From assembly GCA_963710315.1 (NCBI GenBank), contig CAVPZW010000007.1:124001-188000 (forward strand): a DNA stretch of 64,000 nucleotides, read 5' to 3'. Positions 1 to 9,774 of the stretch are shown here, piece by piece. The position numbers were made by a program, and so were the translations under genes. This stretch comes from Palsa-360 sp963710315 (GTDB lineage: Bacteria > Acidobacteriota > Terriglobia > Acidiferrales > UBA7541). How positions within the stretch are numbered: position 1 is the first letter of the stretch; each line of letters starts with the position of its first letter. The notes below the pieces were generated by a model. That model searched no databases. It saw only the letters and a list, made by a program, of their open reading frames with translations, and was not told where the DNA came from.

Positions 1-1370
1 GAACCCGTAGCTGCGTTCATCGCCCATCACTCCCACGCTGCGTACCGGGAGCAGCACGGCAAAAGCCTGCCACACTTTCTCATACAGCCCGGCGCGGCGA
101 ATTTCCTCTATAACGATGGCATCCGCATCGCGCAACGGCGCCAGACGCTCTTCGGTCACCTCTCCGAGGAGGCGCACGGCAAGCCCCGGCCCGGGAAACG
201 GGTGCTTGGTCAGCATCTCTTCCGGCAAACCCAGTTCGCGGCCAATGCTGCCGGACTTCGTCCTTGAACAGCTCGCGCAGCGGCTCGATCAGCGCAAAGG
301 GCAGATCCTCGGGAAGCCCTCCCACGTTATGATGCGTCTTGATGGTCTGCGAGGGGCCTCGAACGGCCACCGATTCGATCACGTCAGGATAGAGCGTCCC
401 CTGCACCAGAAAGCGGCCCGTCGGGCCCGAGCATGGCGAGCCTGGTCGGCGAAGACGCGAATGAATTCCGCGCCGATGCGCTTGCGCTTGGTTTCAGGAT
501 CGGTGACGCCGGCGAGGCGGTCCAAAAAGCGGGCGGAAGCATCCACGCCGATGACACGCAGGCCGACGCGCTCTCGAGCAATTCGATGGTTTCGCGGAAT
601 TCGTTTTTCCGAAGCAGGCCGTTATCCACGAAAATGTTGGTCAGGCGGTCGCCAATGGCGCGGTGAACCAGCGCCGCAGCGACGGCCGAATCCACACCTC
701 CACTGAGGGCGCAGATGGCGCTCTGGTCGCCGACTTGCTTGCGGATGGATTCAACGGTTTCGGTAATGAAGGAGGCCCCGCTCCAGTAGGGCAGCGCGCC
801 GCAGACATGGAAGACGAAATTGCGAAGTATGTCGGTTCCGCGCTCGGTGTGGCGCACTTCGGGATGGAATTGCACAGCGAAAATGTGGCGCCGGGATCTT
901 CCGCGGCGGAGACGGCGTTGCCGGTTTCGCCGGTCACATGAAAACCGGCCGGCAGCGACAGACGTGGTCGCCGTGGCTGTTCCAGATTCGAAGGTTTGCG
1001 GCAGCCCCGCGAACAGCGCGTGAACCGTCTTTCACAAGCAACTCGGCGCGCCCATATTCCCGGCGCTCGGCGCGCTCGACTCGCCCGCCCAGGTTGTGCG
1101 TCATCCACTGCAGCCCATAGCAGATGCCTAGGACCGGCAATCCCATGGACAGAATGGCCGGTGTCGCAGGGCGGCGCGCCCGGCGTCATACACGGAATTT
1201 GGCCCGCCGGAGAGAACGATTCCCACTGGCTCGAATTTGCGGATCTGCTCGATCTTCGCAGTGCACGGAAGGATCGCGCTGAATACTTGCTGCTCGCGGA
1301 TCCGCCGGGCAATGAACTGTGTGTATTGCCCGCCAAAATCCAGTACCACAATGCCGCCGCGTTCGCTCAT
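1..1370 (-). CDS. guaA: GMP synthase (glutamine-hydrolysing), 3' end beyond the window, frameshifted
   Basis: Converts XMP to GMP using glutamine and ATP in purine synthesis. The N-terminus carries a class I glutamine amidotransferase domain (VVLDFGGQYTQ, then GLPVLGICYG with the nucleophilic Cys, then MQFHPEV with the catalytic His). The ATP-pyrophosphatase domain follows (P-loop LSGGVDSAVAAALVH), then the GMPS dimerisation region (QGTLYPDVIES, TIKTHHNVGGLPED). The pieces lie in order but in different frames, with frame changes near 1185, 1150, 900, 560, 400 and 255. Two checked sites need removal of a base, so indel errors are likelier than decay of an essential gene. The end of the protein lies outside the window. 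Confidence 0.93.
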
Positions 1371-1466
1371 TCGCTCCTCATTGGGCCGAAATTTCTCTTC
1401 CGACTTTTTCCAGTGCCGCTATTTCCCTCAATCCGCGGCAGCGTTCAGCTCATTCATCTTCTTTAC

Positions 1467-1501
1467 TTGAGATTTGAAATTTGAAATTTCAAATTTGAAA
1501 T
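1467..1501. repeat. AATTTGAAATTT repeat between guaA and the dehydrogenase
   Basis: GAGATTTGAAATTTGAAATTTCAAATTTG-type direct and inverted units in the 135-nt gap. Same family as 29574-29687. Confidence 0.65.
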
Positions 1502-1505
1502 CGCT

Positions 1506-2501
1506 TCATGCCACACGGTGCACGGGCTGCCCCGAGCGAAAGGCCTCCAGATTGGCCAGCGTCACTTCCAATATACGCACCAGCGCCTCACGGCTATTGA
1601 ACGCGTTATGCGGCGTGAACACTACATCCTCGCGCGCCAGCAGTACGCGATTGCGCACCGCCGTGCGCAGCTTCTCCACATCCAGCGGCATCTGCAGCAA
1701 TTGCTTTTCTTCCTTGATCAATTCCTCGCCCTCCAGCACATCCAGCCCCGCGCCGCCCACTTTGCCGCTCTCCAGCGCCTCCACCAGTGCGTCCGTGTCG
1801 ATCAGCCCGCCGCGCGCCGTATTCACGATCATCACGCCAGTCTTCATTGTAGCGAATTGTTCGCGCCCAAGCAGGTGGTGCGTCTTTTCGGTCAGCGGCG
1901 AGTGCAGCGTCACGATATCGCTCTCGGCCAGCAGGCGGTCCATGGCCGCATATTCGAATCCCAGCAGGTCGGCCAGAAAGGGATCGCGGCGAACATCATA
2001 AGCCAGGACGTGCATTCCAAATCCGCGCGCGATGCGAATCACGTGCAGCCCAATGTGCCCCGCGCCAATCACGCCGATGGTCTTGCCCTGCAAGTCGAAG
2101 CCCGTGAGTTCCGCCAGGTCCACGTGCCCGCTGCGCACCGCCAGCACCGACTGATGCACTTTGCGCGAAAGCATGAGCAGCAGCGCGATGGTGTGCTCGG
2201 CCACGGTGTTTTCCCCGTAGGAGGGCACGTTTGAAACCGCAACGCCACGGCTGCGGCATGCTTCCAGGTCGATGTGATCGAACCCGGTGGAGCGCGTGGC
2301 GATGAATTTCAATTCCGGCATGGCCTCCAGCACTTCGCGCGTCACATGCGAATAAATGAACACGGAAAGCGCCTGAATGCCGCGCAACTCCGCCGCCGGA
2401 GCCGCCAATATTCCCGGCGCAAAAAAGGCCTTGTCGGATGGCAATCGCTCCGCCAGATAGGCCTTCTCCCAGTCCTTGACCTCGAAAAATGCCACATGCA
2501 T
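1506..2501 (-). CDS. D-isomer specific 2-hydroxyacid dehydrogenase (D-lactate dehydrogenase-like)
   Basis: NAD-dependent oxidoreductase of the D-2-hydroxyacid dehydrogenase family, probably cytosolic and acting on pyruvate/D-lactate or a similar 2-oxoacid. The 331-residue protein shows the Rossmann motif GVIGAGHIG, the substrate-binding Arg in NTARGGLID, the Glu region LDVLEGEE and the catalytic His in FTPHNAFN. These fit the D-LDH (LdhA/HdhD) branch, but the substrate cannot be fixed from sequence. I chose the ATG giving MHVAFFEVKDW; a TTG five codons upstream overlaps leuS and is less likely. The start lies 4 nt after the leuS stop, so the two are probably cotranscribed. Confidence 0.9.
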   Translation of the reverse strand: MHVAFFEVKDWEKAYLAERLPSDKAFFAPGILAAPAAELRGIQALSVFIYSHVTREVLEAMPELKFIATRSTGFDHIDLEACRSRGVAVSNVPSYGENTVAEHTIALLLMLSRKVHQSVLAVRSGHVDLAELTGFDLQGKTIGVIGAGHIGLHVIRIARGFGMHVLAYDVRRDPFLADLLGFEYAAMDRLLAESDIVTLHSPLTEKTHHLLGREQFATMKTGVMIVNTARGGLIDTDALVEALESGKVGGAGLDVLEGEELIKEEKQLLQMPLDVEKLRTAVRNRVLLAREDVVFTPHNAFNSREALVRILEVTLANLEAFRSGQPVHRVA

Positions 2502-2505
2502 GGCG

Positions 2506-5029
2506 TCAGCCCACAACCAGGTTGACCAGCTTGTCCGGCACCACCACTCTCTTTACTACGCGTAGGCCGGCCAGAAGCTGCGCGATTTTCGGATCGGCAA
2601 GCACTCGCTTCTCCAGCTCATCCTTGTCCAGCCCGGCGTCCACCGAAACCTTGCCCTTCACGCGGCCGTTCACCTGCACCACGATTTCCACCTGATCTTC
2701 CGCCGCCAGCTCTGCAACAAACTTCGGCCATGCTGCATGGGCCAGAGTTTTCCATCGTGGCCCAACATTTCCCAAAGCTCCTCGGCCAGATGCGGCACCA
2801 TGGGATTGAGCATCAGCGTCAGCAGCTCGAAAACTTCCTTGGCGACTTCCGGGCGAACTCCCTCTTCCAGCGGTTCCTGGGCGTGAATTTCGTTGACCAG
2901 CTCCATCAACAGAGCCGTGGCGCTGTTGAAATGCCAGCGCGTATCGAAATCGTGCGTCACGCGGCGCAACACTTGATGCGCCTTGCGCAGCAGCACTTTT
3001 TCCTTTTGCGTAGCCGAATCCAATGAAGCCGCCGCGCCACCGGCCACCTGCACTTTGTTCAGCCGCTCGGCATGCTTGGAAACCAGCCGGTACACGCGCT
3101 GCAAGAATCTCGCGCACCCCTCAATGGCTTGCTCGCTCCACTCCAAATCTTTTTCCGGCGGCGCTGCGAACAGCGTGTAGAGGCGCCCGGTATCGCAGCC
3201 AAACTTGTCCGCCATGTCTTCCGCGCCCACCACGTTGCCTTTGGACTTGGACATGGCCGTGCCGCCCTTGAGCACCAGTCCCTGCGTGAACAGGCGCTTC
3301 ACCGGCTCATCGTGATTCACAAGGCCCAGGTCGCGCATCACTTTGCAGAAAAATCGCGTGTACAGCAAATGCAAAATCGCGTGAACGATTCCGCCGATGT
3401 ATTGGTCGACGGGCAGCCAGTAGCGGACCATGTGCGGATCGAACGGCGCCTTGTCGTTGTGCGGATCGGCGTATCGGTAGAAATACCAGGAGGAATCGAC
3501 GAACGTGTCCATCGTATCGGTTTCGCGCCGCGCCGCGCCGCCGCATTTCGGGCATTTCGCGTTCACAAATTCCGGCACGCTGGCCAGCGGTGATTGCCCC
3601 ATCCCGGAAAATTTCGCCATCGGTCGGCAAGCACTACCGGCAAATCCGATCGTCCGGAACAGGAACCATCCCGCACTTCTCGCAGTACAACACGGGAATC
3701 GGCGTGCCCCAGTAGCGTTGCCGCGAGATGCCCCAGTCCTTCAGGCGGAAAATGGTTTCGCCCTTGCCGAATCCGCGCGCTTCGGCGTCGCCCGTCATTT
3801 TCTCGATGGCCTGTGTCGGAGGCGAGGCCCGAGTACGGCCCTGAATTCACCGAGCTTGCCGTATTCCACGAACGCCGCGTCCAGCGATTTCCGGCGTCAG
3901 CGGCTTGCCTTCATTGCGGCTGGATCGACGATCGGTATTGCCAGACCATACTTGGTGGCAAATTCAAAATCGCGCTCGTCGTGCGCGGGAACGCACATCA
4001 CCGCGCCTGTGCCGTATTCCATCAGCACAAAATTTCCGACCCAGATCGGAATTTTTTCGCCGTTAAACGGGTTGACGGCGTACCGGCCGGTGAAGAATCC
4101 TTCCTTTTCCGCCGTGGCGATATCCGCGGCGCGCGTCAAGCGGCGGCGCAGCCTCTGCACATTTTCCTCGATGTCGGCCTGCGCCTTCTCACACCCTGCG
4201 ACCAGCTGGCCAAGCAGCGGATGCTCGGGCGCCAGAATCAATGCCGGATGCGCCGTAAATCGTGTCGACGCGCGTGGTAAACACTTCGATCGACGTGCCC
4301 GCAAGTCCTTCCACAGCGAATCGCATGCGCGTGCCGCGCGACTTCCCGATCCAGTTGCGCTGCATCGTCAGAACGCGCTCGGGCCAGCCGCCTTCGAGTT
4401 CGATCAAGCGTCGTCGAGCAGTTCGTCGGCGTACTGCGTGATGCGCAGGAACCACTGCTCGATTTCTTTGGCTTCCACCGGCGTATCTTCGTGACGCCAG
4501 CAGCAGCCGTTCGACGACCTGCTCGTTCGCCAGCACGGTCTGGCACTTCGGGCACCAGTTCACGCGGCTGCGTTTGCGGTAAGCGATGCCGCGTTCCAGC
4601 ATGCGGAGGAAAAACCACTGGTTCCAGCGGTAATATTCCGGCTCGCAGGTGGAAATTTCCCGGCGCCAGTCGTAGCTGAAGCCGAACCGCTGCAGACGCG
4701 CTTGAACGATTCGATATTCGTGATTGCGTCCACTCGCGCGGATGGATGCCCCGCTGGATCGCGGCGTTTTCCGCCGGCAGGCCGAAGGCGTCCCATCCCA
4801 TGGGATGGATCACATGAAATCCCTGCATGCGCGCGAAAGCGCGCGATGACGTCGCCGATGGTGTAGTTGCGCATGTGGCCCATGTGCAGCGTGCCGGAGG
4901 GATACGGCAGCATTTCGAGCACGTAGTATTTCGGCTTGCGAAGGATCGGCGATCGGCTTCGAACGCACGATCCGCGTTCCAGCGCGCCTGCCATTTTCGC
5001 TCAATCGCTTGTGGATCGTATTCCGCCAC
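2506..5029 (-). CDS. leuS: leucyl-tRNA synthetase, frameshifted
   Basis: Class I aminoacyl-tRNA synthetase charging tRNA-Leu. The pieces in order are VAEYDPQAIERKWQ at the N-terminus, the HIGH-type motif SGTLHMGHMRNYTIGD, a zinc-finger-like WCPKCQ, the editing domain (YGTGAVMCVPAHDERD), the KMSKS-type motif MSKSKGNVVGAEDM, and a C-terminal domain ending VVVPDKLVNLVVG. At least seven frame changes interrupt it between about 4990 and 2720. A GTG start is chosen because GGAG lies 7 nt upstream and the usual MAEYDPQ-type N-terminus begins there. An inverted repeat element sits just upstream. An essential gene this broken suggests indel errors. Confidence 0.93.
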
Positions 5030-5047
5030 GGTTCCGCTCCGATTTTT

Positions 5048-5120
5048 GTAGCCCGCCTCTTCAGAGGCGCCAATTTGCTTCCCAGCCGGCAAAAACCCCG
5101 CCTCTGAAGAGGCGGGCTAC
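5048..5120. repeat. REPIN-like inverted pair (GTAG ... CTAC)
   Basis: Two inverted REP-like hairpins between nfo and leuS. The left arm starts GTAGCCCGCCTCTTCAGAGG and the right arm is its reverse complement, ending GGGCTAC, with about 30 nt between. Each arm can fold into its own small hairpin with loop TTCA (GCCTC/GAGGC), or the arms can pair together. Confidence 0.85.
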
Positions 5121-5145
5121 AGCAACCTGCCGCCCAGCCATGAAA

Positions 5146-6314
5146 TTATTTTGTTCCCTTGCCCTTCTTGGTCTTCATCTTGCTCTTCGCCTTGCTCTCC
5201 GTCTTTTTCTTTCTCTGTGCCCTCTGTGTTCTCTGTGTTAAAGCCTTGGTTTTGGTCTTTGTTTCCGCCTTTTCCTTTTTCTTGGCCTTCACCATGGAGA
5301 ACCCGGCTTCCGCCTTGGCGCCTGCTGCGCGATCATTCGCCACCAGATCCCAAAGCGCGCGCACGTTGCGACGATCATCGCCGGGCTCGGTCAATCGGAG
5401 TTTCCAGGATGAACGCGCGCCCCGGCAAACCCTGCGACCCGGGCCCAAGTCGCGGATGATTCAGGATTCTGCCAAACGCCTCGAGCCCGATTTTTCCTAA
5501 GCCGATGTGTTCGTGCCGGTCGACGCGCGAGCCGAGCGGCGTTTTCGAATCGTTCACGTGCAGCACGTATACGCGGTCGAGCCCTACGGTGCGTTCCACC
5601 GCGTCCAGCGTGACCGCGCAGCCCTTCTTCCGTCGTAATGTCGTAGCCGGCTTCGAATGTGTGCGCCGTATCCAGGCAAACGCCCATCGGCAAATCGCGC
5701 GTCTGCGTCAAGAATCGCTCTGCAGCTCTTCAAATCGCGCGCCCACCGCCGATCCCATCCCTGACGTATTCTCGACCAGGATCCGCAGCCCGCCGAGCTT
5801 CATTCCCCGCGCGGCCTGGCGCATGCCCTGCGCGATTTCGGCGATCGCCTGGGATTTCGTCGCTGCCCAGGCCGGAACCCGGATGCGCAACCAGAAAATC
5901 CGCGCCCAGCGAAACCGCGCGGACCAGTTCATCGTGAAACGCCTGAATCGACCGCGTGCGCATCACCCGCTCGGGCGACGCCAGATTGATCAAGTAATTG
6001 TCATGGATGACCAGCGGGCCCAGACCCAACTCGGCGCGGCGCGCACGGAATCTCGCGGCGTCCGCATCCGCGATGCGCGAGCTTCCTCGCGCGGCCACAT
6101 CCGCGGGCTTGCCGAAAAAATCTGCAGCGCGTTGGCGCCCAGCTTCGGCGGCAATATCAAGCGCGCCGGAGATGTCTCCCGCGATCGAAGTGTGAATGCC
6201 AATGCGAAAACTGCCGTCCTGCCATGCCGGCGGCACGGGAATCGGTTCAGGTTCGGGACGATATTCGTCGCTCTCGTCGTAGGCGGGTTCCGTGTGGTTC
6301 AATGGGTCGGCCAT
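5146..6314 (-). CDS. nfo: endonuclease IV (AP endonuclease) with Lys-rich tail, frameshifted
   Basis: Metal-dependent apurinic/apyrimidinic endonuclease of base excision repair. The metal-site motifs appear in order: FRIGIHTSIAG, VIHDNYLINLAS, LVAHPGSGLG, ILVENTSGMGSAVG, GVCLDTAHTFEAGYD, VYVLHVNDSKTPLGSRVDRHEHIGLGKIG and FILETP. They span four frames, with changes near 5900, 5710, 5600 and 5440. Two extensions are unusual: about 38 acidic, proline-rich residues before the barrel, and a C-terminal tail of about 50 residues rich in Lys, Thr and Gln, partly encoded by a CTCTGTGTT-type repeat. The ATG giving MADPLNHTEP is preferred over an upstream GTG; neither has a strong ribosome site. Confidence 0.88.
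5211..5243. repeat. CTCTGTGTT unit repeat inside the nfo 3' end
   Basis: Three 9-nt units (CTCTGTGCC, CTCTGTGTT, CTCTGTGTT) followed by AAAG. Related copies lie at 33155-33198, 57428-57454 and 57606-57631. Here the repeat is read in frame on the minus strand and encodes LTQRTQRAQR of the Nfo tail. Confidence 0.7.
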
Positions 6315-6429
6315 TCCCTCGGTAAGCTTTCGGATGCCTTCGGGCGCACTCGGATGCACTCAGATAAGCGATAAGCACACCATTCTATCGGATGCGTGCT
6401 CTAGCGGCAATCACATCCGCGCCAACGCT

Positions 6430-7509
6430 TCAGGGCTGAATTTGAATCAATGTGTCGTTCTTGGCGTTGCGAGACGCACCCGAAGAATCCCATCGTGCAG
6501 GCTGAGCCGCGCGGGATCGAAAGCGGTTCACTGTGAGACCGATCTTTACCGAACTGGCAATGAAATGGTTGACCTTTACGGGCCCTGCTACTTTGATCTC
6601 TCTGACCCAGTGCAATCCGCTGCTGGCGGCGCATCCGCACTGGGAGCAATCCGGCGCGCCGCCGAAAACGCAGGGTTCCACGCGGGTCTCAAAATCCGCG
6701 GAATAGTTGGCGGACATTTTGGCAAAAAGGCAATCATCCGGATTCTTCGGCGGACGCAGGATCGCCTTGGCGAGACCGTCGTTGAAGAGAAGTTTCGGAT
6801 AGCGCTTTGCCAGCGACGGCAATTCCCGAGCCAGAGCCTCACGGTCCGCGGAATTCAGAATTTCAGGGCTTTGCTCACCAAGTTGCGGCGTGTAGACGCT
6901 TACCCACACTCGATTCACTTCAGAGCGCGCACTCCAGAATTTCACATACTCCTCGATGTAGCCCTCTCGCTCCAGCATCGCACGGGTGATCACCCAGTGG
7001 ATATTGACCTCGCGGCCCTCAATATTTTTCAGGATTCGATCGTAGGTAGCCGGCTTTCGCCGGATGTCATGGTGTTCCGGGAGGCCATCGACGGAAACGG
7101 CGACTCGGACGCGGGGCAAGCGGATCCACTCCGCCGGAATGGGAAGCACGCCGCTGGTCACAACGAGCGTGAAAATTTCCATTTGTGACAACGCGGGAAG
7201 AATCCGACCCAGCTCCCGATGGCGGACCATCGGCTCCCCGCCAACCAGGGAAACGTGCAGTGGTTTATGCTTGCGTACCAAGCGCAAGACGCCTTCCACC
7301 AGCCGTTCCCCACGCAAATCGTTTAATTCACTCAGCGTGACTCCGCCTCCCAGATGCGAATCCCCGTAGGCGTAACATCCAGGACAGCTGAGCGGGCACT
7401 CCCGTGTGATCTCGATCGACAGCATAGGAACTCTGCCGGTCAGGATTCTTCCCCAGGCAGCCAATATTTCACGCGGCCTGAGACTCGGGTTTGGACCCGT
7501 TCCATTCAT
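6430..7509 (-). CDS. radical SAM protein with C-terminal Cys cluster
   Basis: Radical S-adenosylmethionine enzyme of unknown substrate, about 359 residues. The cluster-binding motif is CPLSCPGCY (CX3CX2C), followed by the SAM-contact GGEP motif in LVGGEPM and a barrel typical of the AdoMet radical fold. The C-terminal part has five further cysteines (CLFAKM, EPCVFGGAPDCSQCGC), like the extra clusters of SPASM or Twitch proteins, so a second iron-sulfur site is possible. I prefer the ATG giving MNGTGPNPSLRP; the frame is open 44 codons further upstream. It is divergent from the YVTN gene across about 215 nt. Such proteins often modify peptides or cofactors, but nothing here fixes a substrate. 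Confidence 0.75.
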   Translation of the reverse strand: MNGTGPNPSLRPREILAAWGRILTGRVPMLSIEITRECPLSCPGCYAYGDSHLGGGVTLSELNDLRGERLVEGVLRLVRKHKPLHVSLVGGEPMVRHRELGRILPALSQMEIFTLVVTSGVLPIPAEWIRLPRVRVAVSVDGLPEHHDIRRKPATYDRILKNIEGREVNIHWVITRAMLEREGYIEEYVKFWSARSEVNRVWVSVYTPQLGEQSPEILNSADREALARELPSLAKRYPKLLFNDGLAKAILRPPKNPDDCLFAKMSANYSADFETRVEPCVFGGAPDCSQCGCAASSGLHWVREIKVAGPVKVNHFIASSVKIGLTVNRFRSRAAQPARWDSSGASRNAKNDTLIQIQP

Positions 7510-7725
7510 CGAGTTTTTGATGCCCGGAGAGGGCTTCGGGCTGCATTCATTTTCGCGGACAAATGTCGTCAACCCGCGCCTGCGTAGGCCGCCTCGATGA
7601 ATGAATGCGCCCCGCTCATATCGACACCAACGTCGAGACAAAAGCCTCGAGCCGAAGCTCAGATCCTCTCATCGCCATTTCCGCTCCATGACTCCTCTTC
7701 TCTGTGGCAATATCTTTAGTTCGCA

Positions 7726-8847
7726 ATGTCGCGCCGCCTCAATTACCGTTTACTGATCACCGCGATTCTGATCGTTGCCGCTGCAAGCGTCGAGATCGCG
7801 CGGGAACGCCGCCCTTCTATCCTGCGGCCAGGCCTGCGCCTGTACGCATTTGTCGGCAACTCGGGAGACGGAACGGTTTCGATCGTTGACTTGGTGCGAG
7901 TGAGCAAGATCGCCACGATCGCTGTTGGTCCCACCCCATCGGGGTTGCGGGCACACCCGAAATTCGATCAGGTCTGGGGAGTTTCGACGGAAGGCGGATA
8001 CGCGTTCGTCATCGATCCATCCACGGGAAAGGTATTGCAGCGAATTCCCGTTGGACAGTCGCCTTTCGCGCTGGATTTTTCGCCGGACGGAAAGCGCGCC
8101 TATGTGGCCGCTTCCGGCTCCGCGACGCTGGTGGCCATCGATTGCAAGACAGGCCAAATTGTGGCCCGCGCGCGCACTGGAAAACGCCCTTGGCTTGCGC
8201 GCGTGACGCCCGACGGCAAGCAGATCGTGGTGTCCAATCGCGAAGACTCGACCGTGCAAATTTTTGATGCCGCGACGCTCGCTTCACTGGTCACGATCGC
8301 TGTCGCTTCCCACCCAGAGCAAGTCACCGTCATGCCGGACAGCTCCGTCGCTTTCGTTTCCGCCACCGGCTCAAACGAAGTCTCCGCGGTGGACCTGAAG
8401 CGCCGCGTGCTGCTTGCCAATTTGCAGCTGACCGGCGCGCCCGCCGCCATGCTGATCAAGCCCGACGGCGGAGAGCTTTACGTCAACGTGCCCACATCGC
8501 ATGGCCTGGAAATTGTCGATACCTGGAGGACCGAAATTTCGGAGTCCATGGTTCTGGGCTCCGCCCCGACCGGCGGAACGATGACCTCGGATGCTTCCCT
8601 CGTATATGTCACCGACGCCGCCACCAACGGTGTGACGCCCATCGAAATGGCTACCCGGCACCTCTTGCCGCAAATCCCAACCGGCCGCCACCCCGGCGCA
8701 TGTGCCCTCGACCCAAGCGGCGACCTCCTCCTAGTTGCCGATGAAGAATCCGCCGACCTGGCTGTAATTCGCGTGCGCACGCAAAGCTTAATCACGATTA
8801 TCCCAGTAGGCAGGCATCCTACTTCCCTCGCCATTAAATTGTTTTAG
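7726..8847 (+). CDS. YVTN-family beta-propeller repeat protein
   Basis: Predicted exported or membrane-anchored beta-propeller of 373 residues. An N-terminal hydrophobic stretch at about residues 9-20 (LLITAILIVAAASV) would act as signal or anchor. The rest is repeats of about 40 residues of the YVTN type, for example GNSGDGTVSIVDL...IAVGPTPSGLRAHP and FSPDGKRAYVAASGSATLVAID, ending in IPVGRHPTSLAIKLF. These propellers usually bind partners and have no catalytic residues. The stop codon directly abuts a small GTAG hairpin. It is transcribed away from the radical SAM gene and the two may share a promoter region. Confidence 0.82.
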   Translation: MSRRLNYRLLITAILIVAAASVEIARERRPSILRPGLRLYAFVGNSGDGTVSIVDLVRVSKIATIAVGPTPSGLRAHPKFDQVWGVSTEGGYAFVIDPSTGKVLQRIPVGQSPFALDFSPDGKRAYVAASGSATLVAIDCKTGQIVARARTGKRPWLARVTPDGKQIVVSNREDSTVQIFDAATLASLVTIAVASHPEQVTVMPDSSVAFVSATGSNEVSAVDLKRRVLLANLQLTGAPAAMLIKPDGGELYVNVPTSHGLEIVDTWRTEISESMVLGSAPTGGTMTSDASLVYVTDAATNGVTPIEMATRHLLPQIPTGRHPGACALDPSGDLLLVADEESADLAVIRVRTQSLITIIPVGRHPTSLAIKLF

Positions 8848-8874
8848 TAGCACAGCCAGGAGTGGCTGTGCTAC
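8847..8874. repeat. GTAG-foot palindrome at the YVTN stop
   Basis: A perfect 28-bp inverted repeat: GTAGCACAGCC, a 6-nt centre AGGAGT, then GGCTGTGCTAC. It has the GTAG/CTAC foot of the other REP-like elements here but not the TTCA loop. Its first G is the last base of the YVTN stop codon. Confidence 0.75.
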
Positions 8875-8931
8875 TAAGATCGAATCCCTAGCCCTTTCAG
8901 TTATTCAGAAGAAAGATTGGTCTAAGATATG

Positions 8932-8967
8932 AAAAAAAGCGGCTGGCAACATGCGCTGCCAGCCGCT
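8932..8967 (-). terminator. rho-independent terminator of the glycine-rich protein gene
   Basis: On the minus strand an 11-bp stem AGCGGCTGGCA/TGCCAGCCGCT with a short loop is followed by seven T residues. It lies just downstream of the glycine-rich protein gene. Confidence 0.85.
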
Positions 8968-8993
8968 TACTGGAAAGTGAAGACGTGTTGCAG

Positions 8994-9485
8994 TTAGCGA
9001 CGGCCTCCGCCACGGGAGCCACCACCGTGGAAGCCGCCTCCCCCACGGAACCCACTCGCTCCTCGGGCCGGTGCAAAGCTGTGGAAGCCCTGGCCACCGC
9101 GCACAGGTGCTCCACCGCGAAATCCACCGCCCCCGTGCCATTCGCGGCCGCCGACATATCCTCCACGACCATAAAAGCCGCGCCCGCCGCCATAGTAACC
9201 GTGGCCGCCATAGAAGCCGTGGAACCATGGGCCTGCGCCGATGAACACGCCTCCGACGAAGTAGCTGGGACCGTAGTAGCCATAGGGTGCGCAAGCGTAG
9301 GGTGGATAATCGTAGTAGCCGTATGCGCATGCCGGAGGCGGCCCGACGTAATCAGGCCCGATATAAGCGGGCCCCGCGTAGACTGGCGCAACGCCCACGC
9401 CTACTCCGAACCGGACTTGCGCGCTAGCCGTTCCTGCCACAACCATGCAAAGCCCGAGCAAAACCGCATATTTTAGGATTCGCAT
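8994..9485 (-). CDS. secreted Gly/Tyr-rich low-complexity protein
   Basis: Small protein of 163 residues with a clear signal peptide (MRILKYAVLLGLCMVVAGTASA, cleavage expected after ASA). The mature chain is rich in Gly, Tyr, Pro and later Arg and Phe, in motifs such as YYGPSYFVGG, GGHGYYGGGRGFYG and FRGGGGFHGGG. No enzyme motif is visible. Proteins of this composition are common in soil bacteria and may be surface or matrix components, but the function is unknown. A strong ribosome site (GAGGAGG, about 7 nt upstream) supports the ATG start, and a terminator follows the gene, so it is probably well expressed as a single transcript. Confidence 0.8.
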   Translation of the reverse strand: MRILKYAVLLGLCMVVAGTASAQVRFGVGVGVAPVYAGPAYIGPDYVGPPPACAYGYYDYPPYACAPYGYYGPSYFVGGVFIGAGPWFHGFYGGHGYYGGGRGFYGRGGYVGGREWHGGGGFRGGAPVRGGQGFHSFAPARGASGFRGGGGFHGGGSRGGGRR

Positions 9486-9774
9486 ATCGAGACCTCCTCG
9501 ATTGGCTCGCGGCTTCTTCGATCATCTTGCGCCGCGCCCGTCTCTTCAATCAGACGCCTTGTAATGTGCAATGGCCGTGCCAAACCTCGGCCCCCGGAAA
9601 GAAAAGCACATCTCATTTGGGATCAATATGTTGCAGGAAACATGAATTCACAGAGGTGGATGACGGTCTGTAGGGCTTGGTTGTAATCCACCAGCTGCGC
9701 TGATTTTCAACCACCGATAAGGGGAATAGAGCTGATGCCTTCGTTCAGAAATATCGTGAGGGGCTCACGGACTG

